Assembly (NCBI RefSeq): GCF_014201905.1
Contig: NZ_JACHFM010000001.1
Coordinates: 1,130,994-1,194,993, forward strand
Origin: Amaricoccus macauensis
GTDB lineage: Bacteria > Pseudomonadota > Alphaproteobacteria > Rhodobacterales > Rhodobacteraceae
Length of the DNA stretch: 64,000 nt
Direction of reading: 5' to 3'
Shown: positions 37,373 to 46,772 of the stretch, piece by piece
Layout of the letters: every line of letters starts with the position of its first letter
Position numbering within the stretch: the first letter of the stretch is position 1
Notes under the pieces: generated by a model
Databases searched by the model: none
The model's input: the letters and a program-made list of their open reading frames with translations, nothing else
What the model was told of the DNA's origin: nothing
Made by a program: the position numbers and the translations under genes

Positions 37373-38947
37373 GTGAAGATTGGAGCGCCGAAGGAACTCT
37401 TCGCGGGGGAGAAGCGCGTCGCGTTGACCCCGCAGTCGGCCGCCGGGCTGAAAAAGCTCGGCTACGAGTGCATCGTCGAGAGCGGTGCCGGCGAGGCGGC
37501 GCGTTTTTCTGACGCGGCGTACGCGGATGCCGGGGTGAAAGTCGTCCCGACGGCCGCCGATCTCTGGGCCGAGGCCGATGTGGTGGCGAAGGTGCGCCCG
37601 CCCGAGGCATCGGAGGTCGACCTCTCGCATCCCGGGCAGATCGTCATCAGCTTCGTCTACCCGGCGCAGAGCACGGAGTTGCTTGAGGCGCTGAAGGCGA
37701 AGGACGTGACCACGCTCGCCATGGACATGGTGCCGCGCATCAGCCGGGCGCAGAAGATGGACGCGCTGTCGTCCATGGCCAACATCGCCGGTTACCGTGC
37801 GGTGATCGAGGCAAGCAACAACTTCGGTCGGTTCTTCACCGGCCAGGTGACCGCGGCGGGCAAGGTGCCGCCGGCGAAGGTGCTGGTGGTGGGCGCGGGC
37901 GTCGCCGGGCTTGCGGCGATCGGTGCCGCGACCTCGCTCGGCGCCATCGTCTACGCCTTCGACGTGCGCCCGGAGGTTGCCGAGCAGATCGAATCGATGG
38001 GCGCGGAGTTCGTCTACCTCGATTTCGCCGAAGCGCAGCAGGACGGTGCCGCGACCGGTGGCTATGCTGCGCCGTCCTCGCCCGAGTTCCGCGAAGCACA
38101 GCTGAAGAAATTCCGCGAACTCGCGCCCGAGATGGATGTGGTGATCACCACCGCGCTCATCCCCGGCCGTCCGGCGCCGAAGCTCTGGACCGCGGACATG
38201 GTCGAGATGATGAAGCCGGGTTCGGTCATCGTCGACCTCGCCGCCGAGCGTGGCGGCAACTGCGACCTCACGGTGCCTGATCAGGCGATCGAGACGCCGA
38301 ACGGCGTCAAGGTCATCGGCTACACCGACTTCCCCTCGCGGATGGCGACGCAGGCCTCGACGCTCTACGCCAACAACATCCGCCACATGATGGACGACCT
38401 GACGCCGGCCAAGGACGGCAAGCCGGTCGTCAACATGGAGGATGACGTCATCCGCGGCGCGACCGTCACCAACGACGGCGCCATCACCTTCCCGCCGCCG
38501 CCGCCGAAAATTCAGGCGATCGCCACGCAGAAGCCGAAGCCGAAGGCGGTGGAGGAGACCCCGGAGGCGAAGGCCGCGCGCGAGGCCGCGGAGTTCAGGA
38601 AGGCGTCGAACCGTACCACGACGCTTCTCGTCGTCGGCACGTTGCTCCTGCTCCTGATCGGCACCGTGGCGCCGGTCAGCTTCATGCAGCACTTCATCGT
38701 GTTCGCGCTGTCGTGCTTCGTCGGCTTCTATGTCATCTGGAACGTCAGTCACGCGCTGCACACGCCGCTGATGGCGATCACCAACGGCATCTCGTCGATC
38801 ATCATCCTCGGCGCGCTGCTGCAGATCGGCTCGGGCAGCGTCTTCGTGGCGATCCTCGCGGCGCTCGCGACACTGATGGCGTCGGTCAACATCTTTGGCG
38901 GCTTCCTGGTGACTCGCCGGATGCTCGCCATGTTCCAGAAGTCCTGA
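37373..38947 (+). CDS. pntA: NAD(P) transhydrogenase subunit alpha
   Basis: Alpha subunit (524 aa) of the proton-translocating transhydrogenase that makes NADPH from NADH. It carries the NAD(H)-binding domain I (from [19 protein letters not shown]; Rossmann motif [17 protein letters not shown]) and, after a linker rich in Lys/Glu, four C-terminal membrane helices. The frame begins further upstream, but GTG 37373 gives the conserved family N-terminus; ATG 37316 would add a 19-residue, arginine-rich leader. It is followed after 13 bases by pntB. NADPH supply for CO2 fixation and biosynthesis is the expected role. Confidence 0.95.
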   Translation: MKIGAPKELFAGEKRVALTPQSAAGLKKLGYECIVESGAGEAARFSDAAYADAGVKVVPTAADLWAEADVVAKVRPPEASEVDLSHPGQIVISFVYPAQSTELLEALKAKDVTTLAMDMVPRISRAQKMDALSSMANIAGYRAVIEASNNFGRFFTGQVTAAGKVPPAKVLVVGAGVAGLAAIGAATSLGAIVYAFDVRPEVAEQIESMGAEFVYLDFAEAQQDGAATGGYAAPSSPEFREAQLKKFRELAPEMDVVITTALIPGRPAPKLWTADMVEMMKPGSVIVDLAAERGGNCDLTVPDQAIETPNGVKVIGYTDFPSRMATQASTLYANNIRHMMDDLTPAKDGKPVVNMEDDVIRGATVTNDGAITFPPPPPKIQAIATQKPKPKAVEETPEAKAAREAAEFRKASNRTTTLLVVGTLLLLLIGTVAPVSFMQHFIVFALSCFVGFYVIWNVSHALHTPLMAITNGISSIIILGALLQIGSGSVFVAILAALATLMASVNIFGGFLVTRRMLAMFQKS

Positions 38948-38960
38948 GGAGACCCTGATC

Positions 38961-40394
38961 ATGAGCCTCGGTCTCGTCACCGCCTTCTACATCGCTGCGG
39001 CGATCCTCTTCATCCTGGCGCTCGGTGGCCTCTCCAACCAGGAGAAGGCCAAGCGGGCGATCTGGTACGGCATCATCGGCATGGCGCTCGCCGTCATCGC
39101 CACGATCTTCGGCGGCTCCGGGCATTACTGGCTGCTCGCGCCGATGGTGATCATCGGCGGCGTGGTCGGCGCCTTTGTCGCCAGCCGGGTGCAGATGACC
39201 CAGATGCCGGAGCTCGTCGCCGGCTTCCACAGCCTCGTCGGTCTCGCGGCGGTCTTCATCGGCCTGAACGCTGACGTCGAGGCCGCGCGGGTCGCCGCGC
39301 ACCTCGCCTCCGGCTCTACCGAAGTCCTGACGGGCTTTGCCGCGACGCTGGCCCACAAGACCCCGGTCGAGCTTTCGATCATGCGGGTCGAGATCTTCCT
39401 CGGCATCCTGATCGGTGCGATCACCTTTACCGGCTCGATCGTTGCCTACCTCAAGCTCGCCGGGAAGACCTCCTCGAAGCCGCTGACGCTGCCGGGCCGG
39501 CACGCGATCAACCTCGGCGCGGGCGCGCTCTGCCTGATCCTCGGCATCATGTACTTCGCCGGTGCCGGGCTCTGGACGATGATCCTCGTGGCACTGATCG
39601 CAGGCTTCATCGGCTGGCACCTGATCATGGCGATCGGTGGCGCCGACATGCCGGTCGTCATCTCGATGCTGAACAGCTACTCGGGCTGGGCGGCGGCGGC
39701 GATCGGCTTCACGCTGTCGAACGATCTGCTGATCGTCACCGGCGCGCTGGTCGGCTCCTCGGGTGCGATCCTCTCCTACATCATGTGCCGGGCGATGAAC
39801 CGGAACTTCGTCTCGGTGATCCTCGGCGGCTTCGGCGGTGCGTCGGGCCCGGCGATGGAGATCGAGGGCGAGATGGTGGCGATCGACACCGATGGCGTCG
39901 CGGCGATGCTCGACGATGCCGACTCTGTCATCATTGTCCCGGGCTACGGCATGGCGGTCGCGCAGGCGCAGCAGTCGGTGGCCGAGCTGGTCCGCCGGCT
40001 TCGGGCGAAGAAAAAGGAAGTGCGCTTCGGCATCCACCCGGTCGCCGGGCGCCTGCCGGGCCACATGAACGTGCTGCTCGCCGAGGCGAAGGTTCCCTAC
40101 GACATCGTGCTCGAGATGGACGAGATCAACGAGGACTTCCCCAACACGGACGTCGCGATCATCATCGGCTCGAACGACATCGTGAACCCCGCCGCCCAGG
40201 AAGACCCGAACTCGCCGATCGCCGGCATGCCGGTGCTTGAGGTCTGGAAGGCCAAGCACGTCATCGTCATGAAGCGCGGTCAGGGCACCGGCTACTCCGG
40301 TATCGAGAACCCGCTCTTCTACAAGGACAACACGCGGATGTTCTACGGCGACGCCAAGAAGTCCCTCGACGAGCTGCTCACCAAGCTCACCTGA
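38961..40394 (+). CDS. pntB: NAD(P) transhydrogenase subunit beta
   Basis: Beta subunit (477 aa): about nine membrane helices of domain II forming the proton channel with PntA, then the cytoplasmic NADP(H)-binding domain III. Signatures include [11 protein letters not shown] in the NADP-binding Rossmann fold, [36 protein letters not shown] and the C-terminal [17 protein letters not shown] strong terminator follows 21 bases after the stop, closing the two-gene operon. Confidence 0.97.
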   Translation: MSLGLVTAFYIAAAILFILALGGLSNQEKAKRAIWYGIIGMALAVIATIFGGSGHYWLLAPMVIIGGVVGAFVASRVQMTQMPELVAGFHSLVGLAAVFIGLNADVEAARVAAHLASGSTEVLTGFAATLAHKTPVELSIMRVEIFLGILIGAITFTGSIVAYLKLAGKTSSKPLTLPGRHAINLGAGALCLILGIMYFAGAGLWTMILVALIAGFIGWHLIMAIGGADMPVVISMLNSYSGWAAAAIGFTLSNDLLIVTGALVGSSGAILSYIMCRAMNRNFVSVILGGFGGASGPAMEIEGEMVAIDTDGVAAMLDDADSVIIVPGYGMAVAQAQQSVAELVRRLRAKKKEVRFGIHPVAGRLPGHMNVLLAEAKVPYDIVLEMDEINEDFPNTDVAIIIGSNDIVNPAAQEDPNSPIAGMPVLEVWKAKHVIVMKRGQGTGYSGIENPLFYKDNTRMFYGDAKKSLDELLTKLT

Positions 40395-40415
40395 CCGCGA
40401 GCGACAGCATGAAAC

Positions 40416-40451
40416 AGGCGCGGAGGCCAAGCGGCACCCGCGCCTTTATTT
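40416..40451 (+). terminator. Intrinsic terminator of pntAB
   Basis: AGGCGCGG (40416-40423) pairs with CCGCGCCT (40438-40445), loop of 14, followed by TTTATTT. Confidence 0.8.
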
Positions 40452-40555
40452 CGCGGTCTGAATGGAACGCAGGAGCCTGCTTCCGAGTTGTGCACTCAGT
40501 CGCCCTGCGCCCATCGATCGGGCAGCTCTGCACTCCCCCACTCCCCAGTGACAAC

Positions 40556-42286
40556 ATGCATGTGACGGACCCAGACGACATACTTGCAATGCTTCCGGCC
40601 GCGGTATTCACCCTGCATCGCGGCGGCGTGCCCGAACCGAGCAATGTGGCCGCGAAGGCGCTGGCGGGCGCGCGAACCGCCGCGACACTTGCCGGGCTCC
40701 TCGAGCTGACCGGGCGGGATGGCACGCCCGCCGATCCCTGTCCGATGCACCTCGGCCTGAGCGAGGGGCGCGAGGTCGATGCAGAGCGCCTCTGTGCCCG
40801 GCGGGGCGATGGCAGCGGAATCGAGGTACTCATCTCCACCCGCGTGCTGCGCGATCTTTCGGGACACCCCGAAACGGCCATCGCCGTCGTCACCGAGGAT
40901 CGCAGTGGGCGCGCCGCCGCCGGGGAGATCGACCGCGCCCGGCTGGCCGCCATCGTGGCGTCCTCGAACGACGCCATCGTCAGCAAGACGCTCGACGGGC
41001 GCATCACCTCCTGGAACAGTTCGGCCGAGCGGATATTCGGCTACGCTGCCAGCGAGATGCTCGGCCAGTCGATCCTTCGGCTCGTTCCCCCATACCTGCA
41101 CGACGAGGAGGCCGGCATCCTCGACCGTCTGCGGCGTGGCGAGCTCGTGGAGCAGTTCGACACCGTGCGGCTTGCCAAGGACGGGCGACGCGTCGACGTG
41201 TCGCTCAGTGTGTCGCCGCTCCGGGACAGTTCCGGCAAGATCATCGGCGCGTCGAAGATCGCGCGGGACGTGACCCGGCGCAAGCGAGCCGAAGTCCTGC
41301 AGGCGCAGCTCTTCGACGAGCTGAGCCACAGGGTGAACAACACGCTCGCCACCTTGCAATCAATCACGGCGCTCTCACTCTCGGGCGACGTCGATCCGAA
41401 GAGCTTCGCCGCCGGCTTCACCTTGCGCCTGCGCGCCCTCGGCATTGCCCAGGACCTGCTGATGCGCGGCCTGATGCAGGGCGCGGGCCTGCGCGAGCTG
41501 GTGCAGACGGTGGTGGTGCGGCCGCAGGTGCGCGTGTCCGGGGCGGACGTGGCGATTGATCACCGCCTTGCCGCTCCCCTCGCCCTCGCGCTCAATGAGC
41601 TGTCGATGAACACGCGCAGCCAGAGTGCGCTTCGCGTCGACTGGCAGATCCATGACGACGCCACCCTCGAACTCGACTGGATCGAGACCGGCGGCGACTG
41701 CACGGAGACCACCGGGCAGCCCGCGCTGGCGATGGCGGTGGTCGAGCGGGTTCTCCTTGGCGTCGACGGTTCGATGCGGGTTGACCGTCGGACGGACGCG
41801 GTCGAGATCCACCTGACCCTTCCCTTGCCGCGCGACGGCCTCAGGCCTGAGGCGCCTGACGCCACGGCCGCGCCACGGGGGCCGGGCGAGGTGCGGGGCG
41901 CCCGGCGGGTGCTCATCGTCGAGGACGAGGCGCTGATCGCCATGGACATGGAAGCGCAACTGACCGCGGCGGGCTGGGACGTGATCGGACCGGCGGGAAC
42001 CATCGACGAGGCGCTGGCGCTGATCGATGCCACGACCTTCGACGTGGCGCTGGTCGATGCCAATGTCCGTGGCCGGCCGGTCGGTGAGATCGCGCTGGCG
42101 TTGCAGGCGCGGGGCATCCCGTTCACCTTCGCGACCGGCTACGGCCGATCGGCGCTCCCGGACGGCTTCCGGAATTCGCCCCTGCTTTCGAAGCCCTTCG
42201 CGCCCGACGCGCTGACGGCGGCAGCGACGGCGATGCTCGAACTCACGCGCGCCGCGCCCACGGTCACCCCGGCCGCACACTCCTGA
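40556..42286 (+). CDS. PAS-HWE-type histidine kinase fused to a receiver domain
   Basis: Soluble hybrid sensor (576 aa from ATG 40556; no membrane helix). A PAS domain spans about residues 125-240 (NDAIVSKTLDGRITSWNSSA; phytochrome-like end DVTRRKRAE). The HWE/HisKA_2 dimerisation box is FDELSHRVNNTLATLQSI with phospho-acceptor His258. The ATPase domain keeps Asn352 but has SQSALR after it and GQPALAM where GFG-type glycine motifs are expected, so ATP binding looks degraded. The C-terminal receiver (451-546) has Asp501, Thr527 and Lys546. Such hybrids occur in alphaproteobacterial light or general stress signalling. Targets unknown. The 3' end overlaps the convergent ialB-like gene by 23 bases. 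Confidence 0.88.
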   Translation: MHVTDPDDILAMLPAAVFTLHRGGVPEPSNVAAKALAGARTAATLAGLLELTGRDGTPADPCPMHLGLSEGREVDAERLCARRGDGSGIEVLISTRVLRDLSGHPETAIAVVTEDRSGRAAAGEIDRARLAAIVASSNDAIVSKTLDGRITSWNSSAERIFGYAASEMLGQSILRLVPPYLHDEEAGILDRLRRGELVEQFDTVRLAKDGRRVDVSLSVSPLRDSSGKIIGASKIARDVTRRKRAEVLQAQLFDELSHRVNNTLATLQSITALSLSGDVDPKSFAAGFTLRLRALGIAQDLLMRGLMQGAGLRELVQTVVVRPQVRVSGADVAIDHRLAAPLALALNELSMNTRSQSALRVDWQIHDDATLELDWIETGGDCTETTGQPALAMAVVERVLLGVDGSMRVDRRTDAVEIHLTLPLPRDGLRPEAPDATAAPRGPGEVRGARRVLIVEDEALIAMDMEAQLTAAGWDVIGPAGTIDEALALIDATTFDVALVDANVRGRPVGEIALALQARGIPFTFATGYGRSALPDGFRNSPLLSKPFAPDALTAAATAMLELTRAAPTVTPAAHS

Positions 42287-42779
42287 GGCCGTCCCGCGCC
42301 CGGACCGCGGCGGCCGACCCATGCAGACTGATCGTCAGGCGAACGGGCGTCCCGTCGGCGAGGGTCAGCGTGACGGATCCGCCGCGCTCGTTGCGCAGCG
42401 AATCGAACAGCTCGGGGTCGAGCGGGATCTGAGCCTCGCACCCCGTCGGGCCGCAGGTCCGCCACGGCGCGGTCCGCACGGGATGCGCGCCGACCGCGAG
42501 AACGATCCCGTCCGGCACGAAGACCGGCAGCACCGTACCGATCTTCAGCGCCGCCCCGTCCCGCGGCAGCGACAGGCGCAGCACCTCGCTGCCGTCCGTG
42601 CCGAGCAGCGCCATGTAGGCTGTGCAGGGCGGCACGCCGCAATCCACCCGCCAGTCGTCATAAACCGCGGGTCCCCGGCGACCCGCGCCGGGGGGATCGG
42701 CCGTCGCAATGCCGGCGATCACGATAGCGCCCAGAGCAATCGATGAAAATGCAAGCCTTCCCAGACGCTTGTTAAGCAT
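42264..42779 (-). CDS. Invasion-associated locus B (IalB)-family protein
   Basis: Secreted or periplasmic protein (171 aa) with a signal peptide ending near IATA (residue about 27). Conserved IalB elements: YDDWRVDCGVPPC, the LPRDGAALKIGTVLPVFVP block, WRTCGPTGCEA with paired cysteines, and a C-terminal beta segment. The family is widespread in free-living alphaproteobacteria and its biochemical role is not established; the Bartonella invasion name should not be taken as function. Its end overlaps the kinase gene on the other strand. Confidence 0.85.
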   Translation of the reverse strand: MLNKRLGRLAFSSIALGAIVIAGIATADPPGAGRRGPAVYDDWRVDCGVPPCTAYMALLGTDGSEVLRLSLPRDGAALKIGTVLPVFVPDGIVLAVGAHPVRTAPWRTCGPTGCEAQIPLDPELFDSLRNERGGSVTLTLADGTPVRLTISLHGSAAAVRARDGLRSVRPG

Positions 42780-42972
42780 GATCCCCTGCCCCGCTTCACT
42801 CTTGGTTCACGGTGTTCGCCGAATGTCCCTGCACGCGGTTGAACGACCGGCGCGGACGGCTCCGAAGCACGGACCCCGGATCGCAAGTGTCAGAAGACGG
42901 AACCCCGGCATCGAGACGCGGTGCCGTTCATCCATCGCGACGTCGAAAGCGTCGGAACCACAAGAGGATACC

Positions 42973-44187
42973 ATGACTTCCATCCTGACCAACACCGGCG
43001 CCATGGCCGCCCTCCAGACCCTCAAGGCGACCAACTCCAGCCTCGGCAAGGCGCAGAGCGAGATCACCACCGGCCTCAAGATCGCCGGCGCCAAGGACAA
43101 CGCCTCGACCTGGGCGATCGCCCAGACCATGCGCAGCGACGTCGCCAGCTTCAACCAGGTTTCGGACAGCCTCAACGCCTCGATCGCCGCAGTCGGCACC
43201 GGCGTCGCCGCTGCGGAGCAGATTTCCGGCCTTCTCACCCAGATGAAGGCGAAGGTCACGGCCTCCATGGCGGCCGGTGCGGACACCACGACGATCCAGG
43301 CCGACATCGACGCCCTGACCGCCCAGATGCAGAGCATCGTCGATGCGGCTTCGATCAACGGCCTGAACTTCGTCGGCTCTACCGGCAGCACCGACGTTCT
43401 CTCGTCGCTGACCCGCGACTCCACCGGCGCACAGTCCGCCGCATTCATCGGCGTCGCGGGCTTCGACCTCTCCACCGGCACTGCCGGCACGGCGCGTGGC
43501 GCGTTCGAGGGCAGCACCTTCACCGCGGCCGCAGGCGGCGACCTGCTCGCCTTCTCGGTCGATGCCGGCGCGGCCGCGGCCGAGACCGTGACGCTCGATG
43601 CGACGGATTTCGTGGCGGGCGACAAGATCTCGATCAGCGTCGGCAACAAGGCCACGACCTATACCGTTACGGCGGAAGACCTTGCCGCGACCACGGCGTC
43701 GGACGTGATCGCGGTCAAACTCAAGGCTGCGGTGGATGCGATGGGCATCGCGGGCTTCTCGCTCGACTACAACTCGGCCGCTGCGGGCGATCTCATCGTC
43801 AACAATGACGGCACGGGCGCGGCTGATCGCAACGTCGCGTTCTCGCTCACGCCGGCGAATGCCGGTGGTCTCAGCTCCCTCAACAACATTGCCGTGGGCA
43901 CCGCTGCCGACCGCACGGCCGCGCTCGCCGCGGTCTCGACCGCCGCGGACAGTGTCAATGCCGCCGCTGCATCGCTGGGCTCCGCCCAGGGTCGTCTGGA
44001 GGCGCAGGCAGGCTTCATCAGCAAGCTGACCGACAACTTCAAGACCAGCATCGGCGCGATGGTCGACGCGGACATGGAGGAGGCTTCGGCCCGCCTCACC
44101 GCGCTGCAGACCCAGCAGCAGCTCGGCATCCAGTCGCTGTCGATCGCCAACCAGACGCCGCAGACGATCCTCTCGCTGTTCCGGTGA
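42973..44187 (+). CDS. fliC: Flagellin
   Basis: Filament subunit (404 aa from ATG 42973, preceded by AAGAGG). The conserved D0/D1 ends are MTSILTNTGAMAALQTLKATN with ITTGLKIAGAKDNASTWAIA at the N-terminus, and AQGRLEAQAGFISKLTDNF with LSIANQTPQTILSLF at the C-terminus. The variable middle (about residues 150-300) is Ala/Thr/Gly-rich. A longer open frame upstream has no support. flaF and flbT follow, forming the alphaproteobacterial flagellin module in which FlbT represses and FlaF promotes flagellin synthesis. Confidence 0.96.
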   Translation: MTSILTNTGAMAALQTLKATNSSLGKAQSEITTGLKIAGAKDNASTWAIAQTMRSDVASFNQVSDSLNASIAAVGTGVAAAEQISGLLTQMKAKVTASMAAGADTTTIQADIDALTAQMQSIVDAASINGLNFVGSTGSTDVLSSLTRDSTGAQSAAFIGVAGFDLSTGTAGTARGAFEGSTFTAAAGGDLLAFSVDAGAAAAETVTLDATDFVAGDKISISVGNKATTYTVTAEDLAATTASDVIAVKLKAAVDAMGIAGFSLDYNSAAAGDLIVNNDGTGAADRNVAFSLTPANAGGLSSLNNIAVGTAADRTAALAAVSTAADSVNAAAASLGSAQGRLEAQAGFISKLTDNFKTSIGAMVDADMEEASARLTALQTQQQLGIQSLSIANQTPQTILSLFR

Positions 44188-44270
44188 TCTGACACCGGGC
44201 GTGGCGGGCCGATCGGTCCGCCCCGCCTGCCGTCCGGCCAACCCCTACGCCGGCCACGAGAGGAAGAGAC

Positions 44271-44648
44271 ATGACCCCCAATGCCAATGCCCGCGCCGCC
44301 TACGGCAATACGGTCGCCACGCGCAGCGCGCGCGATGCGGAATATTCCGCCTTTGCCAACGTGACCCGTCGGCTCCGCGACGCCCACGACCTCGGCAAGA
44401 GCGATTTTCCCGGTCTGTGCCGGGCGGTGCTCGAGAACTCCAGGCTCTGGGGGATGCTCGAGGACGACCTGATCGACGACCGCAACCAGCTTCCGCCGAC
44501 GCTGCGCGCGCAGCTCGTCTCGCTCGCGGCGTTCGTGCATCGCCACGGCCGGGCCGTCATCGGCCGCCGGGCGAACGCCGAGGCGCTCATTGATATCAAC
44601 ACCGCGATCATGAAGGGTCTGCGGGGAGACGCGGAGATCGCAGCATGA
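44271..44648 (+). CDS. flaF: Flagellar biosynthesis regulator FlaF
   Basis: Small cytosolic protein (125 aa) needed for flagellin synthesis or secretion in alphaproteobacteria. Family features: the N-terminal ARAAYG start, SARDAEYSAFANVTRRL, a central LENSRLWGMLEDDLIDDRNQLP, and the C-terminal LIDINTAIMKGL. It lies 83 bases behind flagellin and overlaps flbT by four bases (ATGA). Confidence 0.94.
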   Translation: MTPNANARAAYGNTVATRSARDAEYSAFANVTRRLRDAHDLGKSDFPGLCRAVLENSRLWGMLEDDLIDDRNQLPPTLRAQLVSLAAFVHRHGRAVIGRRANAEALIDINTAIMKGLRGDAEIAA

Positions 44649-45049
44649 GCGGCCTGGTGCTGAAACTCGGGCCACGGGAGCGGGTGCTCATCAACGGCGT
44701 CGTCATGGAAAACGGCGACCGGCGGGCGCGGTTCAACGTGCTGACGCCGGACGCGAACGTCCTGCGCCTGCGCGACGCGATCCATCCTGACGAGGCGACG
44801 ACGCCGGTGAAGCGGGTCTGCTACGTGGCCCAGCTGGTGCTCGCGGGCGAGGCCGATCCCGAAGAGGGTGCGCGGCAGCTTTTGCGCGGCATCGAACAGC
44901 TCTCGCAGGTGTTCCACGACGCCGACAGCCGCGCCTCGCTCGATGCGGCCACCGAGGCGACGAACGCGCGCCGCTTCTATCAGGCGATGCGGGCGCTCCG
45001 CGGCCTGATACCCCGCGAGGCGCGCCTCCTCGGCCTTCGGCCGGAGTGA
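44645..45049 (+). CDS. flbT: Flagellin mRNA-binding repressor FlbT
   Basis: Post-transcriptional regulator (134 aa) that in Caulobacter binds the 5' leader of flagellin mRNA and lowers its stability. It begins MSGLVLKLGPRERVLINGVV, the family start; the middle reads YVAQLVLAGEADPEEG and the end GLIPREARLLGL. The 83-base fliC-flaF gap and the flagellin leader (from about 42800) are the natural targets to examine. Overlaps flaF. Confidence 0.94.
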   Translation: MSGLVLKLGPRERVLINGVVMENGDRRARFNVLTPDANVLRLRDAIHPDEATTPVKRVCYVAQLVLAGEADPEEGARQLLRGIEQLSQVFHDADSRASLDAATEATNARRFYQAMRALRGLIPREARLLGLRPE

Positions 45050-45056
45050 CGCGGCC

Positions 45057-45881
45057 ATGAGCTTCACGCCGGTCATCCCGCTCTCCGGCATCGCCGGCTG
45101 GCGTTTCCTTCAGCGCACCGAGGCGGCGCAGAAGGCAGCGTTCGACAAGAGCCCCGAGGTGCGGAAGGACGTTGCCTATTTTGCCGAGAAGATCGGCAAG
45201 ATCACCTCGGCGGCCGATCTCGTCGCAGACCGGCGGCTTCTCAAGGTGGCGCTCGGCGCCTACGGGCTCGGCGACAAGATCGACGCGAAGGCCTTCATCC
45301 GCAAGGCGCTGGAGGAGGGCACCGAGGACAAGGCCGCCTTCGCGAACCGCCTGTCGGATACGACCTATGCGAAGATGGCGCTGGCGTTCGGCTTCGGCAA
45401 TGCGACGGGCGCTCGGACGGCCGACCCGGGCTTCGCCGCGAAGATCACCGAGGCCTACAAGACCAACGCCTTTCAGGCGGCGGTCGGCAAGGCGAGCGAC
45501 ACCATGCGGCTCGCCATGAACTTCCGCGATCAGATCGGCGATCTGGCGGCCGGTGACGGCAAGAGCTGGTTTTCCGTCCTCGCCTCTAAGCCGCTGCGCG
45601 AGGTGTTTCAGGGGGCCTACGGGCTGCCGGCCGCGTTCGTGAACATCGACATCGACAAGCAGCGCGACATGCTCGCTGCGAGGACCGGACAGCTCTTCGG
45701 CAAGGACGCTCTCTCGGCGTTCCAGGACCCGCAGGCGGTCGAGAAGGTGCTTCGCCAGTTCCTCGCGACGGCCCAGATCAGGGAAGGCGCCGCGCCGGGC
45801 AGTCGCGGCACGGGCGCGCTCGCGCTCCTGCAGGGCGGGTCGAGCGCGGGGCTGCTGAACCTGCTGAACTCCACGCGCTGA
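45057..45881 (+). CDS. DUF1217-family flagellar-cluster protein
   Basis: 274-aa protein of the DUF1217 family, found in flagellar clusters of alphaproteobacteria with no settled function. It begins FTPVIPLSGIAGWRFLQRT; a repeated helical pattern follows, with FDKSPEVRKDVAYFAEKIGKI and LVADRRLLKVALGAYGLGDKI characteristic. No signal peptide or membrane helix is evident. It lies seven bases after flbT and 65 before the lytic transglycosylase gene. Confidence 0.85.
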   Translation: MSFTPVIPLSGIAGWRFLQRTEAAQKAAFDKSPEVRKDVAYFAEKIGKITSAADLVADRRLLKVALGAYGLGDKIDAKAFIRKALEEGTEDKAAFANRLSDTTYAKMALAFGFGNATGARTADPGFAAKITEAYKTNAFQAAVGKASDTMRLAMNFRDQIGDLAAGDGKSWFSVLASKPLREVFQGAYGLPAAFVNIDIDKQRDMLAARTGQLFGKDALSAFQDPQAVEKVLRQFLATAQIREGAAPGSRGTGALALLQGGSSAGLLNLLNSTR

Positions 45882-45946
45882 CAACGCCTTGTTAACCGCG
45901 GTTCCCTAGACCGGACGCACAGTCGGCCAGAGGAGAAGCCCCGCCC

Positions 45947-46771
45947 ATGTCGCTCCGCACCGGCCTCGCGCTCGCGCTCGCGGCCGTGCTCGCGTCTGCG
46001 GGCACTGCATGGGCCGCTCCCGTCGATGCCGCCCCCTCCGCCGATCCCTCCGCGCTCTGTGATGCCGCGATCGTCGCGGGTGCGCGACGTGGCGGCGTGC
46101 CCGTCGAGGTGCTGCATGCCGTGGCGCTGACCGAGACCGGACAGCACCGCGACGGCCTGTTCCGCGCCTGGCCGTGGGCGATCAACCGCGAGGGCAAGGG
46201 CCACTGGTTCCAGACCCGCGACGAGGCCATCGCATTCGCCCGCAAGAGCCTCGCGGAGGGCCGGACGAGCTTCGACGTCGGTTGCGTGCAGATCAACTAT
46301 CGCTGGCACGGCCACGCGTTTCCATCGCTGGAGGACATGTTCGATCCGCAGTGGACGGCGACCTATGCCGCGCAGTTCCTGCGCACGCTCCACGACGAGC
46401 GGGGCGACTGGTCCGCGGCGGCGGGCGCCTATCACTCGCTCTCGCCGCAGTTCGCCACCCCCTACCGCGCGCGCTTCGACAAGGTGCTGGCCGGGCTCGA
46501 CCCCGCTGCGCTGACCGGTGCCGAGGCGCTCGTCGCCGCCACCCAGCCCCGGAGCCGGTTCACCTCGCGGCAGGAGCGGCGCGAGGCGCAGCGCCGCGCC
46601 CTCGCCGAGCGGATCCGTGCCGCCGGCCCGCCGCCGCCACCCACGGCCGGCGGCGTCGCCGGCGCGCTCTTCCTGCCCGCGACCGGCGGCCTCATCGCGG
46701 GCGGAAGCGGCAGCCTCATCGCGCCCGGCGGTGGCGCGCTCCTGACCGCGCCAAGCGGAGGGCTGTTCTAG
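45947..46771 (+). CDS. Lytic transglycosylase (SLT domain), flagellar
   Basis: Periplasmic muramidase-type enzyme (274 aa) that probably opens the wall for rod passage, comparable to Rhodobacter SltF. The signal peptide ends near AWA-AP (residue 24). Catalytic Glu lies in HAVALTETGQ; the second SLT motif is SFDVGCVQINYRWHG, the third AAGAYHSLSP. After the catalytic domain comes an Arg-rich helix and a 40-residue Gly/Ala/Pro-rich tail beginning GGVAGALFLPATGGL. It lies one base before flhA. Confidence 0.9.
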   Translation: MSLRTGLALALAAVLASAGTAWAAPVDAAPSADPSALCDAAIVAGARRGGVPVEVLHAVALTETGQHRDGLFRAWPWAINREGKGHWFQTRDEAIAFARKSLAEGRTSFDVGCVQINYRWHGHAFPSLEDMFDPQWTATYAAQFLRTLHDERGDWSAAAGAYHSLSPQFATPYRARFDKVLAGLDPAALTGAEALVAATQPRSRFTSRQERREAQRRALAERIRAAGPPPPPTAGGVAGALFLPATGGLIAGGSGSLIAPGGGALLTAPSGGLF

Positions 46772-46772
46772 G

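Noticed and set aside
42709-42972. N-terminal extension of flagellin
   Set aside because: The conserved flagellin N-terminus begins at 42973 behind AAGAGG; the extension overlaps the ialB start region and has no flagellin similarity.
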